7,766 nt of DNA. Source: Rhodospirillaceae bacterium. GTDB taxonomy: Bacteria; Pseudomonadota; Alphaproteobacteria; CADEGL01. The translations under genes and the position numbers were made by a program. Below are positions 1 to 5,966 of this stretch, piece after piece; within the stretch, counting starts at the first letter, position 1; each line of letters begins with the position of its first letter. The DNA lies in assembly GCA_018699755.1 (NCBI GenBank), contig JABIRQ010000056.1, forward strand, positions 1 through 7,766, given 5' to 3'. The notes beneath the pieces were generated by a model. That model was not told where the DNA came from. It worked only from the letters and a program-made list of their open reading frames with translations, and searched no databases.

Positions 1-99
1 CTGGCCCAGGACAAGGCGATGAAGAGCCTGCGCGCCTTCAACGAGAAGGTCCTGCCGCATCTCCGCACCCTCGGCGTCGAGACCGATGCGGCGCATTAG
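1..99 (+). CDS. C-terminal end of a probable luciferase-like (LLM class) flavin-dependent oxidoreductase, truncated by the window edge
   Basis: An open frame enters from the left edge and ends at the TAG at 97-99, giving 32 residues. The end is helical and charged, with a stretch reading SLRAFNEKVLPHLRTLG. This resembles the last helix of luciferase-like flavin monooxygenases, where a pattern such as 'F..EV.P.LR' is common just before the C-terminus. The catalytic and flavin-binding parts lie outside the window, so the family call rests on this tail and on the downstream amidohydrolase. Such pairs are common in uncharacterised catabolic operons. The gap to the next gene is 31 bases on the same strand, so co-transcription is likely. 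That the frame is coding is fairly safe; the product is tentative. Confidence 0.5.
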   Translation: MAQDKAMKSLRAFNEKVLPHLRTLGVETDAAH

Positions 100-130
100 C
101 ATTTTCATTTTATGGTGACATAGGCAAATC

Positions 131-979
131 ATGGCCCTGATCGACTGGCATTCCCATGTCTGGCAGCCCGAGCATTTCGAGCCGAGCCAGGGCGAGGAAC
201 TGACGACCCGGACCGGCGCCTCGCTCGACGCCGGACCGTCCGTTCACGGCCCCGCCGTCGCCGAGACGGCGGACAAATTCGTCGTCATCGCCATGTGCTG
301 GCGGCGCCTCGGGGTCCATGTCACCAACGACTACGTCGCAGATTACGTGCGCGGCTTCGGCGGCCGGGCGGTCGGCATTGCCAGCGTCGATCCGGCCGAC
401 GAGGACGCGCCGAAGGAATTGGAGCGCGCGGTGCGCGAGCTCGGCCTCAAGGGGGTCAAGCTCTCGCCGACCTATGCCGGTTTCGATCCGCTCTGCCCGG
501 AAGCCTGGCGCGTCTACGAGACTGCGAACCGCCTGGGCATCGTGATCTACTGGCATATGGGCGCGGCCTATGCGATCCAGTCGACCTTCGAGAACGGCAA
601 CCCCATCCGCCTCGATCCCATCGCCCGCGAATTCCCCAAAATGCGCCAGGTGATCTGCCATATCGGCCAGCCCCACACGGCCGAGACGGTGCTGCTGATG
701 CGCAAGCACGACCAGGTCTTCGCCGATCTCTCGGCCCGTTTCCACCGGCCCTGGCAGCTCTACAACGCGATAATGCTGGCGATGGAATACAAGGTGACGG
801 ACCGGCTGCTCTTCGGCAGCGATTTCCCGGTCCGCCCCAGCCTCAAGGCGGCCGAGGAATTTCGCGGCATCAACGAGGCCTGGGGCGAGGGCGTCCACCT
901 GCCCCGCATCCCCGCCGATCTGATCGAGGAAATCATCATGAACCGCCCCTTCGAACTGGTCTGGCCGGACGGAGTCTAG
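131..979 (+). CDS. Amidohydrolase-2 family metal-dependent hydrolase (TIM barrel)
   Basis: This 282-residue protein has the layout of the amidohydrolase-related family (PF04909 type). That family uses one active-site metal for hydrolysis or for non-oxidative decarboxylation (gamma-resorcylate and ACMS decarboxylases, pyrone-dicarboxylate lactonase). Visible motifs in order are the HxH pair after the first strand (DWHSHVW, His7 and His9), GVKLSP near residue 108, a YWHMG strand with His142, an ICHIG strand with His177, and LLFGSDFP with Asp231. These match the expected metal ligands and catalytic acid. There is no signal peptide, so it should be cytoplasmic. The ATG at 131 is the only in-frame ATG after the TGA at 116-118; it is preceded by a weak TAGG. 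Length is typical of the family. Substrate cannot be told from sequence. It probably shares a transcript with the upstream oxidoreductase. Confidence 0.9.
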   Translation: MALIDWHSHVWQPEHFEPSQGEELTTRTGASLDAGPSVHGPAVAETADKFVVIAMCWRRLGVHVTNDYVADYVRGFGGRAVGIASVDPADEDAPKELERAVRELGLKGVKLSPTYAGFDPLCPEAWRVYETANRLGIVIYWHMGAAYAIQSTFENGNPIRLDPIAREFPKMRQVICHIGQPHTAETVLLMRKHDQVFADLSARFHRPWQLYNAIMLAMEYKVTDRLLFGSDFPVRPSLKAAEEFRGINEAWGEGVHLPRIPADLIEEIIMNRPFELVWPDGV

Positions 980-1023
980 GGGACGGGCTTTCGCCCAGGG
1001 AGCGGACTCTCATGGCCGCCCCG

Positions 1024-1042
1024 CATCGCATTCGATGCGATG
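1024..1042. other. Perfect 8-bp hairpin between convergent genes
   Basis: CATCGCAT at 1024-1031 and ATGCGATG at 1035-1042 are exact reverse complements around a 3-base loop (TCG). It lies in the 101-base gap between the stop of the rightward amidohydrolase gene (979) and the stop of the leftward 181-residue gene (1081). A convergent junction is where a shared terminator or 3'-end stabilising structure is expected. No clear T-tract follows on either strand, so a classical intrinsic terminator is not shown. Confidence 0.4.
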
Positions 1043-1080
1043 ACTGGGCTTGGATGGATGCCGCTCGCTGCCATCACCAT

Positions 1081-1626
1081 CTATACAGACGGCGTATCGG
1101 TGGGGCATCGGGATCGGGGTCGCCGTCCGGCCAGGGTTTCTGGGCCACGATTCACCCAGGCCGCTCCCTGCAAAGCGATCTTGCGCAGTCCGTAGCAGTT
1201 CGGGGCATACCAGTTCGCCCACAAATGTGGAAATCGGGGCGGACTCTCAGTCAAAACATCGTAATCCACACCGGGCGACCGAAATTGGACCACTTTCAAC
1301 ATCGCGATTCCGGTTAGGTACGACACACTCTGTTTATCAATCGCATAGTAATAAAATGCTGGCACTCTGCGGCCTGCGCTCATGGGACCGGTTCCCCCCG
1401 TGTGACGCCAAACATCAATAAACCAATGGTCAAACTTGGGCGTCACCTCGCCCCGCAATTCGATTCTCCCGGATAAATCCTCGGGATGGACACAGACCGG
1501 GTAGACCTTGAACAGAGGCAGGGCGAAGAGTGCCCAGAGTCCGAACGCCACGATCGCGAGACCGAGCCGCCAGTTCCAGAAATCCAGCAGCACCTTGCGC
1601 CACAGATAGGTGAGACAGCTGCGCAC
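1081..1626 (-). CDS. Hypothetical protein with one N-terminal membrane segment
   Basis: This is a 181-residue protein I do not recognise. Residues about 20-40 form a hydrophobic helix (LGLAIVAFGLWALFALPLF) after a short basic, aromatic N-terminus. The rest, about 140 residues, is soluble and rich in Tyr, Trp and His, with a YYY run at 92-94. This suggests a membrane-anchored protein whose C-terminal domain is probably periplasmic. The start is a GTG at 1624-1626 with GGAG seven bases upstream; the preceding ORF ends only four bases away, so the two should be translated from one message. It is the last gene of the leftward operon. Sampled lines within it are about 48-53% GC, well below the gadB and linker regions, which may indicate acquired or fast-evolving DNA. 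The basic C-terminal tail (after residue 160) looks low-complexity. Confidence 0.65.
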   Translation of the reverse strand: MRSCLTYLWRKVLLDFWNWRLGLAIVAFGLWALFALPLFKVYPVCVHPEDLSGRIELRGEVTPKFDHWFIDVWRHTGGTGPMSAGRRVPAFYYYAIDKQSVSYLTGIAMLKVVQFRSPGVDYDVLTESPPRFPHLWANWYAPNCYGLRKIALQGAAWVNRGPETLAGRRPRSRCPTDTPSV

Positions 1627-1630
1627 GGCG

Positions 1631-1831
1631 TCACTCCGGGTCCGGTGGGTCGATGTCGCGCCAGACGAAGCGCGGGTCGACCAGCTTGCCGTTCTCGATC
1701 CTGACGCCTTCGATGGTTTGTTTCCACGCCGAGGAGTTCACATAGGTGCGGGCTTTTCCATGCGCTTCGAGAATGGGCTGGTTCATGGTGCCCGCGCCCG
1801 CGCGAAATACTCCGGATACGGCCCGATTCAT
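1631..1831 (-). CDS. Small hypothetical protein, 66 residues
   Basis: No recognised family. It is short and soluble, with a charged C-terminal half containing WKQTIEGVRIENGKLVDPRF and an acidic proline-rich end (DIDPPDPE). The ATG at 1831 overlaps the stop of the upstream 276-residue gene as ATGA, typical of translational coupling; no clear Shine-Dalgarno precedes it. An alternative start is the ATG at 1786, which would give 51 residues and only a weak ribosome site. The open frame runs further upstream to 1987, but that part lies opposite the coding frame of the 276-residue membrane protein and has shadow-like Arg-rich composition, so I exclude it. It sits between two membrane-protein genes and stops four bases before the next GTG start, so it belongs to the same operon. 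Confidence 0.55.
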   Translation of the reverse strand: MNRAVSGVFRAGAGTMNQPILEAHGKARTYVNSSAWKQTIEGVRIENGKLVDPRFVWRDIDPPDPE

Positions 1832-2658
1832 AAGGTATTTACGATCAACACCCACAGCATGAAGGCGGTGAGGGCGGCCTGCGCGATCGCGATCGGCCCG
1901 AAGAGCCCGGCGGCGATCCGAGATGGCCAGCGCGGCAGCCCAAACCACACGGCGGCCCGGTCGGCGATGAAGGCGAAGAACAGCCATGGCGCCAGAATGA
2001 ACATGTAGTTCGGCAACCAGGATCGCGGGGGAGGAAGCTCTTCGAACTCGGGCGCGGGCAGGCCGACCGGCCGAACCAGATCATCCGCTTGTTCGTCGAA
2101 TGTCTGATCGAGGTACGGGACGACTCGATGGGGACCGGATTCGGCCCATGCGCCGCCCTCGACCAGAAGAGCCTGCATCGCGTCGCAGGTAACGGTTCCC
2201 TCTTCGGATATCCCTTCGGCCAACTGGTTGGCATTATTCACGAATTCCGAGCGTTCCAGGCCAAGTCGCTCGCCGACAATTTCGATCGCCAGGTCTTCGA
2301 ACAGAGGGCTCTGCCAGGTTGACTTGGGAACGTAGTTTTCGCCGCCGATGGTCTTGACGGGCATCAGGGACCGGAAAGCGGAATCGCCGCGACGGACCCG
2401 TTCATCGATCCGGCGGAGGATGTCGCTGCGCAGATGTCCTCGCAGAGCGCCGTACTCTTCGTTGATATCGTTGAAGAAGGGGGGGCGTGGGCCGTGGACG
2501 CAAGCGGCCCGCAGCGGCACGAGGGGGACATCCGAGGAGATATCGATTTCGACCGCGATCACGGCGGCATAGGCGAGCGGAAGCCAGAGACTATGCCACA
2601 GAAAGGGCAGCAGACGACGTTTGGAAAAGGCCCAGCTAGTCATCTTATATCGATCCAT
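1828..2658 (-). CDS. Hypothetical membrane protein with a central soluble domain, 276 residues
   Basis: I do not recognise a family. A hydrophobic segment at about residues 17-37 follows a basic N-terminus. A long polar region (about 40-210) follows, then two more hydrophobic segments at about 217-239 and 250-273. The predicted layout is one helix, a large domain that is probably periplasmic, then a two-helix hairpin at the C-terminus. The polar region contains two cysteines (Cys53 and Cys158) that could pair outside the cytoplasm. I chose the ATG at 2656-2658 because a GGAGG lies at 2666-2670, seven bases upstream. An internal ATG at 2643 forms an ATGA overlap with the upstream stop but has a weaker ribosome site. 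The frame extends open to 2739, but that part overlaps the upstream gene. With the chosen start the overlap with the upstream gene is 19 bases, so coupled translation is likely. Confidence 0.7.
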   Translation of the reverse strand: MDRYKMTSWAFSKRRLLPFLWHSLWLPLAYAAVIAVEIDISSDVPLVPLRAACVHGPRPPFFNDINEEYGALRGHLRSDILRRIDERVRRGDSAFRSLMPVKTIGGENYVPKSTWQSPLFEDLAIEIVGERLGLERSEFVNNANQLAEGISEEGTVTCDAMQALLVEGGAWAESGPHRVVPYLDQTFDEQADDLVRPVGLPAPEFEELPPPRSWLPNYMFILAPWLFFAFIADRAAVWFGLPRWPSRIAAGLFGPIAIAQAALTAFMLWVLIVNTL

Positions 2659-4079
2659 CGGATATCCTCCAACCGGACATGCTCCTGGCCTGCCGCGTCG
2701 TGTTCCACGCGGTAGACGGCCCGCATGTCCCGAGGCCACCGCGCTTTGACCTTGAAGGTGCGGGCACGTTTCGCGCGTTCGAGCCGTTCGGCGTTCTCCT
2801 TGAAGGACCCGCCGAAATCGTAGGTGTCTTCCATGGAGAAGACTGGCTGTGCCGTCACGACGATCCGGTCGCCCATGCGCTCTGCCCTTGCTGCTCCATC
2901 GAGCGAAGCTGCGAACGCACCGAGGCCGAGCGTGGAACTGAGATCGAAGGTTTCGGGTTCCAAATGCGATGCCGTGTCCGACGCTTTCTCCGCTACTGCC
3001 TTAGACGCCCTTTCCCACTCGGCTTCCGAGTCGTCCGAAGGCAGCATTTCGGAAAATCCCGATATCCAGGATTCCGGACTCGGCATCGAGCCGTGACCCT
3101 GGACGCCCAGTTCGATCTTTTGCCCGCTCTCGAAACCCGACCCAAGGCGTTTGTTGAGGTCTTCCGTCAACGCCGATTCGTAAACGCTGCGGCTGTCTCG
3201 TTCGACCTTGACGATGTGTTCGCTCCCACGCGCCCTCTTTCGATCGAGAACGAAGACATCCGGGTCGGCGAGACGTCCGGCCTTGTGGGCGTCGTCGCGG
3301 CCCTCGGGGTCCCGATAGAACCGGAACAGGTCGCGGGTTAAATCTAAGCCGAAGACGCTGGCGACATCGTCGACAAAGTCGGCGGTGACCACAGCCTTTT
3401 CGAGCTTCTCCTTTTCGGAATCCGGCCTTGCCCGTCCGAACTCGGTCGGCCGTTCCGGCGCGACCATCCGGTCCATCGGGGAGGCGGGCCTGGCACGGTC
3501 GCCTTCCGGCGTGACGCGGGGCGCGGGCGGCAGTCGGCCCGGTCCGGCGGGCGCTTGTCGCGTTTTCTCTTTCTCCGCCGCGCGCAGGAGCGGAGCGGTC
3601 CCGGACGTTGCCGGCGCGGGGGGCGCGCGGACGACGCCCTTGGCCTTGGCGAGGCCGGCGCTGCCCATGCGCACGGCCTCGGCCGCCTCGGGGGAGATGC
3701 CTTGGGCGGCGTCGAGCAGCAGGGCGCGGAAGCGCTCGCCGTCGGCCGCGTCGCGCTCGGCGATCTTGTCGGCCAGGTTCATCAGCTCGGGCACGGCGCG
3801 GCCCTGATCGTCGAGCATCGCCGTGCGCCCGAGGTCGAGGAAGTCCTCGCCCGTGCCCCGGCGGAAGAAGGCCGTGCGCAATTCCTCGTTGCGCCGCTCG
3901 GCCTCGGTCGGAACAGGGGTTCGGAAGCGTACCTTGCGCCGCGTCTCCGGCGCGGGCACCCGATCCACCAGTTCGAGCAGGCGGCGCATGGTCGGCCCGA
4001 AGGGGCGCATCGCACCATCCTCCTCCAGCAGATTGGCGCGCTGGAAACGGCGCAAGGCGGCCTCCAGGGCCCCGTCCAT
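2640..4079 (-). CDS. Large operon protein: peptidoglycan-binding-like N-terminus, Pro/Ala-rich linker, unknown C-terminal domain (possibly the 3' part of a split gene)
   Basis: This ORF encodes 479 residues. Residues 4-37 (ALEAALRRFQRANLLEEDG, then MRPFGPTMRRL) match the second half of a peptidoglycan-binding type-1 repeat, where 'RRFQ..N.L..DG...P.T...L' is diagnostic. Residues about 55-145 are mostly charged helix. Residues 150-225 are rich in Pro, Ala and Arg and look like a flexible linker. The remainder (about 228-479) is more polar and mixed, with a DTYDFGG stretch at 418-424 and a basic, beta-like end. I cannot assign a function to it. No signal peptide is visible. The ATG at 4079 is preceded by TAAGG four bases away, which could serve as a ribosome site. 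However, the same frame continues upstream through one TAA into the 46-codon ORF, and together they complete the fold. Sampled GC falls from about 83% in the linker to about 57-65% in the C-terminal part. Confidence 0.75.
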   Translation of the reverse strand: MDGALEAALRRFQRANLLEEDGAMRPFGPTMRRLLELVDRVPAPETRRKVRFRTPVPTEAERRNEELRTAFFRRGTGEDFLDLGRTAMLDDQGRAVPELMNLADKIAERDAADGERFRALLLDAAQGISPEAAEAVRMGSAGLAKAKGVVRAPPAPATSGTAPLLRAAEKEKTRQAPAGPGRLPPAPRVTPEGDRARPASPMDRMVAPERPTEFGRARPDSEKEKLEKAVVTADFVDDVASVFGLDLTRDLFRFYRDPEGRDDAHKAGRLADPDVFVLDRKRARGSEHIVKVERDSRSVYESALTEDLNKRLGSGFESGQKIELGVQGHGSMPSPESWISGFSEMLPSDDSEAEWERASKAVAEKASDTASHLEPETFDLSSTLGLGAFAASLDGAARAERMGDRIVVTAQPVFSMEDTYDFGGSFKENAERLERAKRARTFKVKARWPRDMRAVYRVEHDAAGQEHVRLEDIRWIDIR

Positions 4080-4085
4080 CGCACC

Positions 4086-4226
4086 TTAGGCACCGGCCTC
4101 TCTCTTTTCCGGCGGAGGCTCGGGCAGGAAGAAGCCGGCATGGCGCAGGGCGCCCCGCGCGGCGCGCAGGTCGTCCGGGTCGTTCTCGGCGCCGGGCCGG
4201 AGGGTGTTTCGCAAGGTGAAGGCCAT
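4086..4226 (-). CDS. 46-codon ORF: first half of a peptidoglycan-binding-like domain, ended by an in-frame TAA
   Basis: The ATG at 4224-4226 has GGGAG (within 4233-4238) about seven bases upstream, a good ribosome site. The product contains RNTLRPG, NDPDDLRAARGALRHAGFF and a proline-rich end. This is like the first helix and turn of peptidoglycan-binding-like domains, in which a 'DP.D....R.AL...G.Y' segment is followed about 24 residues later by 'RRFQ'. The TAA at 4086-4088 is in the same frame as the downstream ATG at 4079, with only two codons (GGT GCG) between. If the TAA is counted as one residue, the distance from AGFF to RRFQ is as expected. It is therefore probably the 5' part of a single gene interrupted by a nonsense codon, or the upstream partner of a reinitiating pair. 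A short independent protein is less likely. An upstream TTG (4289) in frame is not supported as a start. Confidence 0.65.
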   Translation of the reverse strand: MAFTLRNTLRPGAENDPDDLRAARGALRHAGFFLPEPPPEKREAGA

Positions 4227-4274
4227 GAGGCGTCTCCCGTGGCGGGTCGAGGGAGATAGAACAGAACACGAATA

Positions 4275-4302
4275 TTCATAGTATGTCAAGTTAATCTTTC
4301 AA
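4275..4302 (-). promoter_or_regulatory. Possible promoter of the leftward hypothetical operon
   Basis: The stretch 4260-4320 is clearly AT-rich compared with its surroundings and lies just upstream of the 46-codon ORF. On the minus strand TTGAAA (4297-4302) and TATGAA (4275-4280) are 16 bases apart, a plausible but imperfect -35/-10 pair. A perfect TTGACA also occurs at 4284-4289, without a convincing -10 at the right distance. The exact element is uncertain; the AT-rich location is the better evidence. Confidence 0.3.
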
Positions 4303-4380
4303 GCACTATACCTGAATGAAAAGAATATCACTCGTTTTCAGGTTGCGACCAGGGTTTTCATCCAGCCGCGCCGGACTCGC

Positions 4381-4425
4381 GCCCCGGATGCCCCGAATTT
4401 CTTTGGGGGACTTGCGCCGGGGCAT
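4381..4425. repeat. Nested GC-rich palindrome downstream of gadB
   Basis: ATGCCCCG at 4388-4395 is the exact reverse complement of CGGGGCAT at 4418-4425. Alternatively, GCCCCGG at 4381-4387 can pair with CCGGGGC at 4417-4423, and CCCC at 4391-4394 with GGGG at 4405-4408. The structure is followed at once by another palindrome. It lies between the end of gadB and the start of the next leftward operon, so it may be a repeat element that also shapes the 3' end of the gad transcript. Confidence 0.45.
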
Positions 4426-4454
4426 GACGGTTGGGAGTTCGCGCGTCTCCGCGT

Positions 4455-4486
4455 CGTCATCGCCCCGCCTTGTTCGGGCGATCCGG
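4455..4486. repeat. GTCAT-type palindromic intergenic repeat
   Basis: ATCGCCC at 4459-4465 and GGGCGAT at 4476-4482 form a 7-bp stem with a 10-base loop, inside a segment reading CGTCATCGCCCCGCC...GGGCGATCC. This layout (GTCAT, GC-rich stem, CTTGT loop, stem, ATCC) resembles short palindromic repeats that are common between genes in alphaproteobacterial genomes; that likeness is from memory, not a search. It starts about 40 bases after the gadB stop in the direction of transcription, so it may also act as a transcript end. Confidence 0.5.
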
Positions 4487-4520
4487 GAGCGGCGGCGGCG
4501 AGGCGAAGCGAAGCGGGTCC

Positions 4521-5924
4521 CTACCGCCCGCTGTGGTCGTAACCGCCGGCCTCGTCCTGGGTCAGGGGCGTGGCCACCGGATGGCCCTCGAAATGCTCAA
4601 GGGTGCGTTTCATGTCCTCAAGCAGCAGGTCGCCCAGGTCGCGGCTGAAGCCGTGGCGGACGAGGATGCGCTGGACCACCAGGTCCTCGCGGTTCGCGGG
4701 CATAGAATAGGCGGGGACGAGCCAGCCGCGAGTGCGCAGCTTGTCGGCGTAGTCGTAGAGGCTGAAATTCACCGCGGCATCGTCCTTCAGGGTCCAGCAG
4801 ACGACGGGGAGGCCGAAGGTTCCGCCGTCGTGGATGATTTCGAAGGGCCCCATCGCTGCGATGTCCCGGGCCACGGCCTGCGCGTTTTCGTAGCAGGCTT
4901 CCTGGACCTCGCGGTAGCCTTCGCGCCCGAGACGCAGGAAATTGTAGTACTGGCAGACGATCTCACCGCCCGGCCGGGAGAAGTTGAGGGCGAAGGTCGG
5001 CATGTCGCCGCCCAGATAGTTGACCCGGAAGATCAGATCCTCGGGGAGATCGGCGGGGTCGCGCCAGACGACCCAGCCGACCCCCAGCGGCGCCAAGCCG
5101 AACTTGTGGCCCGAGGCGTTGATCGATTTGACCCGCGGCAGGCGGAAGTCCCATTCGTAGTCGGGCAGGACGAAGGGTGCCAGGAACGCGCCGCTGGCCG
5201 CGTCGACATGAATCGGAATGTCCAGCCCGGTTTCCTTCTGCAGCCGGTCGAGGGCGTCGCTGATCGCCTTCACGGGCTCGTACTGGCCGGTGAAGGTGAG
5301 GCCCAGGGTCGGCACCACGCCTATCGTGTTCTCGTCGCAGCGCGCCACCGCCTCATCCGCCGTCATAAGCAGGCGGCCTTTCTCCAGCGGGACCTCGCGG
5401 ATCTCGATATCCCAATAGCGGCAGAACTTGTGCCAGCATATCTGCACCGGACCGCATATCAGGTTCGGCCGGTCGGTCGGCTTGCCCTCAGCCCGCCGCT
5501 TGTCGCGCCAGCGCCATTTCAACGCCATGCCGCCCAGCATCGCCGCCTCGCTCGACCCCGTGGTCGAGCAACCGAGCGTGCTCGCCCCGTCCGGGGCGTG
5601 CCACAGGTCCGCCAGCATGTGGACGCAGCGACTCTCGATCTCCGCCGTCTGGGGGTATTCGTCCTTGTCGATCATGTTCTTGTCGACGCACTCGGCCATC
5701 AGCTGGTGCACCTCCGGCTCCAGCCAGGTGGTGCAGAAGGTGGCCAGGTTCTGGCGCGAGTTGCCGTCGAGCATCAGCTCGTCGTGCAGCAGGCTGTAAA
5801 CGTGGCGCGGATCGTGCTGGTTTTCGGGGAACTTGAACTTAGGGATCGCGGTCGAGAGGTCGGTGGAGGCGTAGACGTCGTCGAGCAACTCGTCGCGGAC
5901 GCTGCGTCTGTGATGGATGGGCAT
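4521..5924 (-). CDS. gadB: Glutamate decarboxylase (PLP-dependent)
   Basis: This 467-residue cytoplasmic enzyme converts L-glutamate to GABA and CO2, consuming a proton. Length and sequence follow E. coli GadA/GadB (466 residues) closely: DGNSRQNLATF near 53, NMIDKDEYPQ near 83, the cofactor-binding GSSEAAMLGG at 123-132, NLICGPVQICWHKF at 154-167, IPIHVDAASGAFLAPF with His239 and Asp241, and SGHKFGLAPLG with Lys274 as the PLP Schiff-base lysine. All expected active-site motifs are present. The N-terminus is His/Arg-rich (HHRR at 4-7), unlike E. coli. The C-terminus ends GYDHSGR, keeping a histidine (His464) near the position of the E. coli auto-inhibitory His465. The ATG at 5924 has GAGGT six bases upstream. 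It follows gadC by 42 bases on the same strand; a small GAGGC/GCCTC hairpin (5956-5968) overlaps the gadC stop. Confidence 0.96.
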   Translation of the reverse strand: MPIHHRRSVRDELLDDVYASTDLSTAIPKFKFPENQHDPRHVYSLLHDELMLDGNSRQNLATFCTTWLEPEVHQLMAECVDKNMIDKDEYPQTAEIESRCVHMLADLWHAPDGASTLGCSTTGSSEAAMLGGMALKWRWRDKRRAEGKPTDRPNLICGPVQICWHKFCRYWDIEIREVPLEKGRLLMTADEAVARCDENTIGVVPTLGLTFTGQYEPVKAISDALDRLQKETGLDIPIHVDAASGAFLAPFVLPDYEWDFRLPRVKSINASGHKFGLAPLGVGWVVWRDPADLPEDLIFRVNYLGGDMPTFALNFSRPGGEIVCQYYNFLRLGREGYREVQEACYENAQAVARDIAAMGPFEIIHDGGTFGLPVVCWTLKDDAAVNFSLYDYADKLRTRGWLVPAYSMPANREDLVVQRILVRHGFSRDLGDLLLEDMKRTLEHFEGHPVATPLTQDEAGGYDHSGR

Positions 5925-5966
5925 GATCTGACCTCGTCGTTGGCGGTTGGGATAGGAGGCCGGGCC

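Noticed and set aside
110..898. A 262-codon open frame on the - strand opposite the amidohydrolase gene
   Set aside because: The + strand frame carries HxH, WHMG, CHIG and GSDFP motifs; the opposite frame is a shadow without motifs.
295..1317. A 340-codon + strand frame overlapping the amidohydrolase gene and running into the convergent gene
   Set aside because: Arg/Pro/Gly-rich out-of-frame shadow crossing two real genes; no ribosome site or domain.
1832..1987. N-terminal extension of the 66-codon ORF to a 118-codon ORF
   Set aside because: This part overlaps the last two membrane helices of the 276-residue protein in another frame and is Arg-rich like a shadow. The ATGA coupling supports the start at 1831.
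2659..2739. N-terminal extension of the 276-residue membrane protein to 303 residues
   Set aside because: The extension lies inside the upstream gene, and the ATG at 2658 has a perfect GGAGG at ideal spacing.
3555..4259. A 234-codon + strand frame opposite the start of the leftward operon
   Set aside because: Antisense shadow of high-GC coding DNA with no motif or supported start.
3001..4269. A 422-codon - strand frame overlapping the large operon gene
   Set aside because: Arg/Gly/Ala-rich composition in the region of highest GC. The 479-codon frame has the peptidoglycan-binding motif and a normal residue mix.
4284..4289. Perfect TTGACA on the minus strand as the operon's -35 element
   Set aside because: No acceptable -10 hexamer is found 16-18 bases downstream (only sequences like TTCTGT), so it is noted but not called as the promoter.
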